Assembly: GCF_001182045.1 (NCBI RefSeq)
Contig: NZ_CVTY01000007.1
Span: 310,001-374,000, forward strand
Origin: Dakarella massiliensis
GTDB taxonomy: Bacteria; Pseudomonadota; Gammaproteobacteria; Burkholderiales; Burkholderiaceae_F
Reading direction: 5' to 3'
Length of the DNA stretch: 64,000 nt
Shown: positions 16,707-24,238 of the stretch, piece by piece
Numbering within the stretch: position 1 is the first letter of the stretch
Layout: each line of letters opens with the position of its first letter
The notes under the pieces: generated by a model
What the model was told of the DNA's origin: nothing
Seen by the model: the letters and a program-made list of their open reading frames with translations, nothing else
Databases searched by the model: none
Made by a program: the position numbers and the translations under genes

Positions 16707-16741
16707 AAAAAAGAGGCCCTTCCCGATACAGGAAGAGCCTC
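16707..16741 (-). terminator. Rho-independent terminator, no gene upstream
   Basis: On the minus strand, a GAGGCTCTTCC / GGAAGGGCCTC stem with a seven-base loop is followed by T6. The tRNA upstream has its own terminator at 16961-16998, so this one appears to serve a separate transcript. Confidence 0.88.
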
Positions 16742-16810
16742 GTCAAGAATTCATTCCACTGCGGTACCGGCATTGCTAAGCAAGCCAGTGATGGATGAAC
16801 TAAAACACCC
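16707..16810 (-). ncRNA. Candidate small RNA, about 100 nt
   Basis: On the minus strand a TATACT -10-like hexamer (16814-16819) is followed after a short gap by about 100 bases ending in a strong terminator (16707-16741). In between, CACTG at about 16790 can pair with CAGTG at about 16760 around an inner stem. The -35 is weak. No protein frame fits. This is a prediction from structure only, and no family is recognised. Confidence 0.35.
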
Positions 16811-16960
16811 GTCAGTATAGCTTCGCTCCCACGCCTTCGCAGAAAACATTACGTAATTTTACTTTCCGGGTAATGTCCCCTTTCGGGGCCTGATTGAACG
16901 CGGAGTGTAGAAGACCAGGATTTCCGTCCGACACAGGACCCGCTGTCACAGCCCAGATAT

Positions 16961-16998
16961 AAAGAAAAATCCCAGAACACAGGGTGTTCTGGGATTTC
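16961..16998 (-). terminator. Terminator of tRNA-Arg
   Basis: On the minus strand, an AAATCCCAGAACA / TGTTCTGGGATTT stem with a five-base loop is followed by TTCTTT, ten bases after the tRNA 3' end. Confidence 0.93.
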
Positions 16999-17007
16999 GG
17001 AATTTTG

Positions 17008-17084
17008 TGGTGCGCCCGGTAGGATTCGAACCCGCGACCCCCTGGTTCGTAGCCAGGTGCTCTATCCAACTGAGCTACGGGCGC
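17008..17084 (-). tRNA. tRNA-Arg(ACG)
   Basis: A 77-base cloverleaf on the minus strand. The acceptor stem is GCGCCCG / CGGGCGC, the D arm GCTCAGTTGGATAGAGC, the anticodon stem CCTGG-CTACGAA-CCAGG with anticodon ACG, and the T arm GGGTTCGAATCC. CCA is encoded after the discriminator A. The first anticodon base is normally edited to inosine by TadA so that it reads CGU, CGC and CGA codons. Confidence 0.97.
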
Positions 17085-17409
17085 AACTCAGGATGTGAAT
17101 CTTATATGCGGAAATTACGTTTGTCAAATTTTTTCTTCACTTTTTTCTTCCGGATTTGCCCCGGAATTCCAAACAGGAAGAAAAACAGAGAGTTCCAGGC
17201 ATCTCTAGCTTTACGGCCTCCCGCCACTCACGCCCATCCACCCGGCCTCTTCCCCCTGAAGCACGGCTGCCCGGTGTAACGCCCCCGGCAGAATCCGATA
17301 ATTTTGCGTTTTACGCATTCAGAGTTTGCGGAATCCGCTTTTACTTCTACGTCTTCCGGACTACATAATGTAGCCATCAGTTCAGGATAAAAACCTTGGG
17401 AGCAGAAGC
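17085..17409. promoter_or_regulatory. Control region upstream of the lyase-DcuC unit
   Basis: A 325-base spacer without a coding frame. Close to the lyase start is a 13-base palindrome, CTACAT-A-ATGTAG (17361-17373), which overlaps a CATAAT -10-like hexamer. It may be a promoter-operator. Inferred from symmetry only. Confidence 0.35.
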
Positions 17410-18837
17410 ATGGCACGGATGGATGAATTTGACTGGCTCACGGAAATCAACCGCGCGAGCATTGTGACGAATCTCCGGTCGGGACTTATCAATCGGAGCA
17501 CCGCCGTGATGGCGGCAGACGCCCTGAGGGGCGTTGTGTCCGATGTGAAAAGCGGAAAGTCCCCCCGCGCGAAACGCGTGATTCTCTATGAACCCCTTCT
17601 CATCGCGAAGGCCGGACCCGAAGTCACCGTGATTCATGCCGGCCGTTCCTCTCAGGACATGCATTCAACATTCCGGCTCGCGATGCTGCGGAGCGCGACG
17701 CTTGACCTCATGGAGTCGCTTGACGGGACGCTTGATGACCTCGCGCTCTTCGCCCGGAAAAACGAATCAACGCTTCTCCCCGCTTACACAAACGGGGTCG
17801 CGGCGCAGCCCACCACGCTCGCCCATCTCGTTTCCGGCTACATCGCGGGCTTTGCCCGGGACCGCGAGCGGCTGAGCGAATTCTATATCCGCATGAATGA
17901 GTGCCCGATGGGCTGCACCGTGCTGAACGGCACCGGGTGGCCGCTCGACCGGAACGGGATGTCAGACTTCCTCGGGTTTGACCGTCCGAGACGGAACGCT
18001 TTTGACGCGACCCAGATTTCGCAGGTGGATCTCCCGGTGGAACTCGCCGGCATCGTGGCCGCGATCGGCCTTCATATCGGGGAAATGATCGGCGGGATCA
18101 TGACGCAGTACGCGCAGCCCCGCCCCTGGCTCCTCCTAAGCGAAGGGGGCGATAACACCTATGTATCTTCCGCCATGCCTCAGAAGCGGAACCCGGGGCT
18201 CCTCAACAACACCCGCGCGGAAGCCTCTGACGCCGTTGCAGCGGCCGAAGGCGTGTTCCTCCGGGCGCATAACGTGGTCTCCGGCATGATGGACGGAAAG
18301 AGCGCCGGAAAGAACACCGGGATGGCGGACACCGCGTCCTCCGCCCTCACGAAGCTCCGGCGCGTGATCGCGGGAATTGTCGTGAACCGTGACCGGGCGC
18401 TTGAGGAACTGAATCTCGACTGGACCGCAAGCCAGGAAATCGCGGATCAGCTCATGCTGAAGCACGGTCTTCCCTTCCGTATCGGCCACCACATGGCAAG
18501 CGCCATGGTGAGCTGGGCCCGCGCGAATAACGTCCGTCCGAGTGACTTCCCGTATGACGAAATGAAGGCGCTCTACCGGAAAGAGATCGAATCCGAATTC
18601 CCGGACGCGTCGCCTGACCTACCGATGACGGAAGCCGAATTCCACTCCTGCCTCGACCCGAAGTCGATTCTTGAGAAGCGTCAGACCGCAGGAAGCGCGA
18701 ATCCGAAGGAAACCTCCGCGATGCTCTCCGAACAGGAAGCCCGTATCGCCTGGTACCGGGAGAACACCGCGATGGCCCGCGGCCGGATCGCGTCCGCGCA
18801 TCAGGCGCTTGCGGACGCCTTTGACGCGATCCGCTGA
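17410..18837 (+). CDS. ArgH-like lyase of the fumarase/aspartase superfamily
   Basis: A 475-residue lyase. Superfamily signatures are HAGRSSQDMH (conserved region 1), AQPTTLAH (region 2) and SSAMPQKRNPGLLNNTR (region 3, with the catalytic serine loop). These enzymes eliminate fumarate from N- or S-substituted aspartates. The sequence is nearest to argininosuccinate lyase/EDDS-lyase types, but no arginine-synthesis gene is near. Instead a DcuC carrier follows 53 bases later, which suggests a catabolic lyase yielding fumarate from an imported N-substituted aspartate (inference). A GGGAG ribosome site precedes the start. It is probably not the housekeeping ArgH. Confidence 0.85.
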   Translation: MARMDEFDWLTEINRASIVTNLRSGLINRSTAVMAADALRGVVSDVKSGKSPRAKRVILYEPLLIAKAGPEVTVIHAGRSSQDMHSTFRLAMLRSATLDLMESLDGTLDDLALFARKNESTLLPAYTNGVAAQPTTLAHLVSGYIAGFARDRERLSEFYIRMNECPMGCTVLNGTGWPLDRNGMSDFLGFDRPRRNAFDATQISQVDLPVELAGIVAAIGLHIGEMIGGIMTQYAQPRPWLLLSEGGDNTYVSSAMPQKRNPGLLNNTRAEASDAVAAAEGVFLRAHNVVSGMMDGKSAGKNTGMADTASSALTKLRRVIAGIVVNRDRALEELNLDWTASQEIADQLMLKHGLPFRIGHHMASAMVSWARANNVRPSDFPYDEMKALYRKEIESEFPDASPDLPMTEAEFHSCLDPKSILEKRQTAGSANPKETSAMLSEQEARIAWYRENTAMARGRIASAHQALADAFDAIR

Positions 18838-18890
18838 AGCTTCAGACCCGCGCCGTTCACTTTTACTGATTCCTCAAAGGAGGATTGATC

Positions 18891-20261
18891 ATGAGCATAT
18901 TTCTGCCCATACTAGGGGTTGGCGTGACTATTCTGGCCGGCTGGGCCATGATCCGCCGCTACCAGACGCATATCGTGCTGCTTTTCTCAGGCCTTGTTCT
19001 GGTCGCTGCCGCCGCGTTTCTCGCCGGCGTCGATATCCTGCCAAAAGGCGTGAAGTCCTCCGGTTTCGCGGGGTTTGATATCTTCAATCTCCTCGTCTCG
19101 ATCGGTAAGAAGCAGGCCTCCGGGATCGGCTTCCTCATCATGGCGGCCGGCGGTTTCGCGGCTTATATGGAGCGGATCGGTGCGGCGAACGCCCTTGTCC
19201 GCATCACGGTTTCGCCGCTTCGGAAGCTGAACAGCCCGTACCTCGTTCTCGTGCTCGGGTACCTCATCGGTCAGATGCTCGTCATGGTGATCCCGAGTGC
19301 CGCCGGTCTCGCGATGCTGCTCCTTGTCGCGCTGTACCCGATTCTGAAGGGCGTCGGGGTGTCCCCTGCCGCCGCTGTTGCCGTGATCGGCACGTCGGCC
19401 GGCATGACGCTCGGCCCCTCCTCAGGCACCGCGAACCTCGCGGCTAAAGTCGCCGGGCTCGACCCGATCATCTACTTCGTGCAGTATCAGCTTCCCGTCG
19501 CGATCCCGACACTCATCGCGGTTGCTGTCTGCCACTACTTCGTGCAGCGCTATTACGACCGAAAGGGGGACGATGTCTACCAGGACGCCGATCAGGTCCA
19601 GGCAAAAGAGGTGCCGTCGGTGCCGGTCTGGTACGCGGTCTTCCCGCTTCTGCCGATTGCCCTGATGATCATCTTCTCGAAACTCGTCATTTCGACCGTG
19701 AAGCTCGACACGATCGCCGCACTCTTCCTTGTCTGGGTGCTCGTGATCCTCGTTGAGCTTATCCGGCTCCGCAGCCCGAAAAAGATCTTCAAGGACGCCA
19801 TGGCGATGTTCCAGTCGATGGGGAAGATGTTCGGCGGTATTGTCGCCCTGATTATCTGCGCGGAATTCTTCGCGAACGGCCTCAAGGTATCGGGCGTCAT
19901 CACGGCGCTCATCGATTCCGCCCAGGGGATCGGTGCCGGGATGCTCGAGATGGCGGTGATCCTTGCCCTGATCGTGGGTCTCGTCACCTTCCTCACCGGG
20001 TCCGGTGTCGGCGCTTACTCGAGCTTTGCTGCCCTCGCTCCTGATGTGGCGCATGGCCTTGGCGGCACGGTGGCCTCGCTTGTGACCCCGATGCAGTTCG
20101 CGTCCGGCATGTTCCGCGCGATGTCCCCGGTGGCCGGTGTCATCATTGCTGTTGCCGGTGCCGCGGGTGTCACCCCGATCGCGGTCGTCCGCCGCACCTG
20201 GCTCCCGATGGCGGTCGGCATGATCGTGACCTTCGCCGCGAACGCGATCTTTATCGGCTGA
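18891..20261 (+). CDS. DcuC-family anaerobic C4-dicarboxylate transporter
   Basis: A 456-residue, multi-pass inner-membrane carrier, all hydrophobic except one cytoplasmic loop (RYYDRKGDDVYQDADQVQ). It has the DcuC-type GTSAGMTLGPSSGTANLAAK and a matching repeat in the second half (TGSGVGAYSSFAALAP). The ATG at 18891 is preferred to a TTG two codons earlier because AAAGGAGG lies seven bases before it. DcuC proteins exchange or export succinate and take up fumarate, malate or aspartate in anaerobes. The placement after a fumarate-forming lyase suggests substrate uptake or product exchange in the same pathway. Confidence 0.9.
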   Translation: MSIFLPILGVGVTILAGWAMIRRYQTHIVLLFSGLVLVAAAAFLAGVDILPKGVKSSGFAGFDIFNLLVSIGKKQASGIGFLIMAAGGFAAYMERIGAANALVRITVSPLRKLNSPYLVLVLGYLIGQMLVMVIPSAAGLAMLLLVALYPILKGVGVSPAAAVAVIGTSAGMTLGPSSGTANLAAKVAGLDPIIYFVQYQLPVAIPTLIAVAVCHYFVQRYYDRKGDDVYQDADQVQAKEVPSVPVWYAVFPLLPIALMIIFSKLVISTVKLDTIAALFLVWVLVILVELIRLRSPKKIFKDAMAMFQSMGKMFGGIVALIICAEFFANGLKVSGVITALIDSAQGIGAGMLEMAVILALIVGLVTFLTGSGVGAYSSFAALAPDVAHGLGGTVASLVTPMQFASGMFRAMSPVAGVIIAVAGAAGVTPIAVVRRTWLPMAVGMIVTFAANAIFIG

Positions 20262-20280
20262 CCAATACACTCTCTTTCCC

Positions 20281-20307
20281 CGCCCCGGATGAATCCCGTC
20301 TGGGGCG
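20281..20307 (+). terminator. Weak stem-loop after dcuC-like gene
   Basis: A CGCCCCGGA...TCTGGGGCG stem without a T tract. Possibly a 3'-end structure of the lyase-DcuC transcript. Confidence 0.35.
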
Positions 20308-20386
20308 AAACTATGGATTTAGCACCGCATGCCTTTCTCTGAATCGTTTTCCACTGAAAAGAAACACGCTTTCAGAAGGAGCTGAA

Positions 20387-21208
20387 ATGAAATCTCTGAT
20401 TACGCTTACCGCGGTTCTTGCCGCGATGCTCTCGGTGTCCGCTGCCGCGGACGCTTTGCCGCTTGATACCTCCGTAAAGCCTGCGGTGACGCGGCTCGCG
20501 AACCCGGCTCCGAAAACCGGTCTCTATGTCGGCAACTCCTTCACGTACTACAACTGCGGGCTCGTCGGCTACGTGCGGGGGTTCGCGAAGGCCGCGGGCA
20601 TCCCGTGGCGCGCCCGGCAGATCACGATCAGCTCAGGCCGCCTCTCCTATCACCCGATGGCGCAGTATCTCGCGCCGCATGAACTCGACCCTTATGCGAA
20701 GGGAAGGGTGAAGGACGGAAAACTCACTGCCCCGATGTTTGACGTGGTCTTCATTCAGGCGCTCAGCACGGAGCCGATTGACGCGAAAAGCATTCCGACC
20801 TGGAAAAAGTATCTGAAATCTGAAATCGCCGAAGTGAAAGCCGCGGGGTCTGAACCCGTGGTGGTCGTTACCTGGGCGAAAAAGGATCAGCCGGAAGACA
20901 CGAAGAAGCTCGCGGACTCGATTATTTCAGCCGCAAATGAAAATGGGGCCGCGGCGCTTCCCGTGGGACTCGCCTTCGCGGAAGCCCATGCCGGTCGTCC
21001 GGATATCAACTTCTATGCGCCCGACAAAAAGCATCCGTCAGCCGCGGGCTCCTATCTCTATGGCGCCGTGGCTTACAGCTTCCTCTTCCACCGGTCACCT
21101 GAAGGTCTGAAGTTCCTCGGTGGGTGCGATAAACCGCTCTCCGAAGCGGACGCCGCGTACCTGCAGTCAGTCGCCTGGAAGACCGTCAGAGCTTTCTACG
21201 GCTGGTAG
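20387..21208 (+). CDS. Secreted SGNH-hydrolase-like protein (DUF4886 type)
   Basis: A 273-residue protein with a signal peptide (MKSLITLTAVLAAMLSVSAAADA). The mature part begins with VGNSFTYYNCGL (block I, nucleophile Ser in GNSFT) and contains VVVTWAKKD and a final DKKHPSAAGSYLYG block carrying the Asp/His pair. This layout fits the DUF4886/SGNH hydrolase group, which are esterases or lipases acting on small ester-linked groups. No substrate can be read from the sequence. An AAGGAG ribosome site precedes the ATG. It sits alone between dcuC-like and metQ, with a terminator behind. Confidence 0.75.
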   Translation: MKSLITLTAVLAAMLSVSAAADALPLDTSVKPAVTRLANPAPKTGLYVGNSFTYYNCGLVGYVRGFAKAAGIPWRARQITISSGRLSYHPMAQYLAPHELDPYAKGRVKDGKLTAPMFDVVFIQALSTEPIDAKSIPTWKKYLKSEIAEVKAAGSEPVVVVTWAKKDQPEDTKKLADSIISAANENGAAALPVGLAFAEAHAGRPDINFYAPDKKHPSAAGSYLYGAVAYSFLFHRSPEGLKFLGGCDKPLSEADAAYLQSVAWKTVRAFYGW

Positions 21209-21245
21209 TCATCCGGAATACATTTCCGTTCTACAATAATTCAAC

Positions 21246-21282
21246 AAAGAGGAGCGGCTTCCCTTAACGCCTCTCCTCTTTG
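21246..21282 (+). terminator. Terminator after the SGNH-like gene
   Basis: An AAAGAGGAG / CTCCTCTTT stem with an 18-base internal segment and only a short T run. It lies just before the metQ ribosome site. Confidence 0.6.
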
Positions 21283-21308
21283 CTATATCCACTAAAGGAG
21301 AAACATAG

Positions 21309-22151
21309 ATGCAGAGACGCTTATTGCTCAGTTCCGCTGCCGCAGCCGCTCTCGCCGCCGCGCTGACCGCCTGCGGAAAGAAGGAACCCGCGGCTTCCGC
21401 TGCCGCCGCTTCGAGCGCCGCTTCCGGTGAACTTCGCCCGATCACGATCGGCGTTACGGCCGGCACGAGTGAGGAAGTCGCTGAAGTGGTGACGAAGGAA
21501 GCCGAAAAAGCCGGACTCAAAGTCACAGTGAAGGTGTTCGGCGACTACCAGACGCCGGACGCTGCGCTCGCGAGCGGTGAAATCGACGTGAACAGCTACC
21601 AGCATGAGCCCTTCCTTCAGGCCTACAACGCGAATAACAAGACTGACCTCGTTGTGGCCGGAAAGACCTATCTCGCCCCGCTCGCCCTCTACTCGAAGAA
21701 GATCAAGAGCGCCTCCGAGATCAAGGACGGCGCGACGATCGCTATTCCGAACGATCCGTCGAACGGCGGCCGCGCGCTTCAGCTCCTCGCGAAGCAGGGC
21801 TGGATTGAACTGAAGCCCGATGTCCCCGCCACCAAGGTGACGAAGGCTGATATCACGAAGTACGTGAAGAAGATCAAGATCGTCGAAATCGAGGCCCCGC
21901 AGCTGCCCCGTTCGCTTGACGACACAACCGCTTCCGTGATCAATGCGGGCTACGCCTTTGCCGCGAACCTCACGAAGAAGGATCAGATCGTCGCGGAAGA
22001 CAATACGTCTCCGTACGTGAACATCATCGCCGTGAAGAAGGGCCGCGAAACCGATCCGTCGATCGTGAAGTACATCGAAATCTTCCACACGGAACCCGTG
22101 AAGAAGTTCATCGAGGATAAGTACAAGGGTCAGGTCATTCCGGCGTGGTAA
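21309..22151 (+). CDS. metQ: MetQ/NlpA-family substrate-binding lipoprotein
   Basis: A 280-residue lipoprotein. The signal ends in the lipobox LTAC (Cys21), followed by an Ala/Ser linker and the NlpA fold: ITIGVTAGTSEEV, DVNSYQHEPFLQAYN, and YLAPLALYSKKIKSASEIKDGATIAIPNDPSNGGRAL split across the ligand-binding cleft. MetQ delivers methionine, or in some paralogs other substrates, to the MetNI ABC importer. Neither MetN nor MetI is adjacent, so the partner must be elsewhere. A strong AAAGGAGA ribosome site precedes the start. A terminator follows, so it is monocistronic. Confidence 0.9.
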   Translation: MQRRLLLSSAAAAALAAALTACGKKEPAASAAAASSAASGELRPITIGVTAGTSEEVAEVVTKEAEKAGLKVTVKVFGDYQTPDAALASGEIDVNSYQHEPFLQAYNANNKTDLVVAGKTYLAPLALYSKKIKSASEIKDGATIAIPNDPSNGGRALQLLAKQGWIELKPDVPATKVTKADITKYVKKIKIVEIEAPQLPRSLDDTTASVINAGYAFAANLTKKDQIVAEDNTSPYVNIIAVKKGRETDPSIVKYIEIFHTEPVKKFIEDKYKGQVIPAW

Positions 22152-22190
22152 CTGACCGCCGCTAGAACCTCCCGGAATCATTCCGGCATA

Positions 22191-22222
22191 GCGTCCGAAG
22201 GGGATCCTTCGGGCGCTTTTTT
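22191..22222 (+). terminator. Terminator of metQ
   Basis: A GCGTCCGAAGG / CCTTCGGGCGC stem with a GGAT-type loop, followed by T6. Confidence 0.92.
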
Positions 22223-22297
22223 GTCCGGACAGCGGCTTTGGCTATATAGTAAAAGGCATTACGTATACGAAAAAAGACTGATAAGAGATAAAACACA

Positions 22298-24112
22298 ATG
22301 ATTGAGAACCGCCCTGACTCCTCAGATCCAGATCCCAAGACCGGGATTATCGGGCGGATTCTGTCGTCATTTGAGTCGCTTTCCGCGATCGGCGCGGTTC
22401 CCGGCCCCCGGGCTGTAACCGCGCTTGCCCGTCTCCACCGCGCGGACTTTATTGCCGGGCTCTCCGTGATCGGGCTTCTGCTCCCAGAGGCGGTCGCCTA
22501 TGCCGTCATCGCCGGAATGCCGCCCGCCTCCGGTCTTATCGCGCTTTTCTGCGGTCTCGCCTGTTATCTGCTCATCGGCCGCAGCCGCTTCGCGATTGTG
22601 TCCGCCACGAGCTCCTCCGCTCTCGTGCTCGCGGTCGGTGTCGCGACACTCTCCGCGGTCCAGGCGGACGCGGATCCCGAGACCCTTGCCGCCGTGCTTG
22701 TCATGATGACAGGTTTCTGGTTCCTGCTCGCGAGGCTCCTTGGCTTCGGGCGCGCCTCTAACTTTGTCGCGAAACCGGTGCTCCGGGGCGTCACGATGGG
22801 ACTCTCGCTCACCATCACGCTGATGCAGCTCCCGAAGCTCTTCACGCTGACACCCGACACCATGTCACCTTTCGGGCGGCTGTTCCACACGGTTCAGGCG
22901 CTTCCGACGCTCAGCCCCGCGCCGCTTCTCTTCGGCGCGGCGGCGCTTCTCGTCCTCCTCTTCTGGCGCTGGCCGAAGCAGCCCGCGAGCCTCTGGGTAA
23001 TCGCGGTTTCGGTTGCCGCGACCTACGTGATCCCATTCCCCGAGTACGGCATTCCGCTTGTCGGGAATATCGACCTGCACCGGAACGCCCTGTCGCTTGA
23101 AAGTCTCGCGAACGCTGACTGGATCGGCGCTATTCAGATGAGCGCGGCGCTCTGCCTCATGGTGTACGCCGAGTCTTACTCAAGTATCCACGGGGCAGCG
23201 GCACGGCACGGTGACTCTCCTGACACGAACCGGGACCTGATCGCGCTCGGCACCGCGAACGTCGTCTCAGGTTTCTTCGGCGGGCTCGCCGTGGGCGCGG
23301 GCTACTCCGCGACAAGCCTGAACGAGGAGTCCGGCGCGAAAAGCCGGCTCTCTGCCGCTACCGCTCTCGCGGTCTGCGTTCTGGCGATCATTTTCCTTCT
23401 CCCGCTGGTTGAGCGGATCCCGGAACCGATCCTCGCCGCCATTGTGATCAACGCGGTGTCGCACGGTCTTTCCCCGAAACCCCTGCTCCCCTACTTCCGC
23501 TGGAAGCGCGACCGGCTGCTCGTCATCTCGTCCTTCCTCGCGGTGGCGATCCTCGGCGTGCTGAATGGTCTGCTGGTTTCTGTTGTCCTCTCCGTGGTGT
23601 TCATTCTCTTCAACGCTGCGGAGCCGCATGTCTCTGAACTCCGCCATCTCCCGGGGTCCCACAGCTACGTGAACCGCCTGATCTTCTCCACCGCGACCCC
23701 GGTGCCCGGGATTCTGATCCTGCGGCTTGATCAGCCGATGTTCTTCGCTAACGCCGAACCGATGATGAAAAAGGCGAAAGCGATATATGAGATGCGGCGC
23801 CAGACGGAAAAGATCTCCATTCTGATTCTGAGTCTCGAGGAATGCGCGGACCTTGACGGCACCGGTATCGAAGCGCTTCAGATGTTCGCGCGGGACCTCG
23901 CGCGCTCGAACTGCCGGCTCTTCATCTGCCGGCTCCACCGCCGGGCCCGTGAAGCGCTTTCTCACGCCGTGATTCCGGAGCTTCCGCTCACCTCGCTCTC
24001 GTTCCTCTCGGTCGACCGCGCGGTGAAAGCCGCGGTTGAGCAGAAAAAGACGGAACTTGAACTCCTCACGCGCTACCGGAAAGCCGCATCCTTCCGCCCC
24101 GAGGACGATTAG
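22298..24112 (+). CDS. SulP/SLC26-family anion transporter with STAS domain
   Basis: A 604-residue inner-membrane anion carrier. The transmembrane part (about 45-430) starts with the SulP motif HRADFIAGLSVIGLLLPEAVAYAVIAGMPPASGL and contains SATSSSALVLAVG. The C-terminal cytoplasmic STAS domain (about 475-590) includes LSLEECADLDGTGIEALQMFA, the anti-sigma-antagonist-like phosphorylatable loop. Family substrates include sulfate, bicarbonate and dicarboxylates, and no neighbour decides between them. The ribosome site is weak (AAGAGATAAAA). It is monocistronic. Confidence 0.92.
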   Translation: MIENRPDSSDPDPKTGIIGRILSSFESLSAIGAVPGPRAVTALARLHRADFIAGLSVIGLLLPEAVAYAVIAGMPPASGLIALFCGLACYLLIGRSRFAIVSATSSSALVLAVGVATLSAVQADADPETLAAVLVMMTGFWFLLARLLGFGRASNFVAKPVLRGVTMGLSLTITLMQLPKLFTLTPDTMSPFGRLFHTVQALPTLSPAPLLFGAAALLVLLFWRWPKQPASLWVIAVSVAATYVIPFPEYGIPLVGNIDLHRNALSLESLANADWIGAIQMSAALCLMVYAESYSSIHGAAARHGDSPDTNRDLIALGTANVVSGFFGGLAVGAGYSATSLNEESGAKSRLSAATALAVCVLAIIFLLPLVERIPEPILAAIVINAVSHGLSPKPLLPYFRWKRDRLLVISSFLAVAILGVLNGLLVSVVLSVVFILFNAAEPHVSELRHLPGSHSYVNRLIFSTATPVPGILILRLDQPMFFANAEPMMKKAKAIYEMRRQTEKISILILSLEECADLDGTGIEALQMFARDLARSNCRLFICRLHRRAREALSHAVIPELPLTSLSFLSVDRAVKAAVEQKKTELELLTRYRKAASFRPEDD

Positions 24113-24238
24113 ATCCGCACAGGCTTTTTCTGAGCGCTTAAAATGGCGCAGCCTCTTTTCTTCGCCTGAAACGGACTCTCTCCGCTTCAGGTAACGGGCG
24201 CCGCAGCACCCTCTTATCTCACTGATTTTCAAAGCGAC

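Noticed and set aside
15924-17000. Possible RNase P RNA, tmRNA or 6S RNA in the gene-poor region
   Set aside because: None of the conserved blocks of these RNAs could be found on either strand.
16812-17069. 85-codon frame that begins inside the tRNA-Arg gene
   Set aside because: Its first 20 codons are the tRNA itself; no ribosome site and no recognisable protein.
19422-20270. Long open frame opposite the DcuC gene, rich in His, Asp, Arg and Gly
   Set aside because: The composition is the reverse complement of hydrophobic codons; there is no domain. The same applies to the frames opposite gltS, tctA and htpG.
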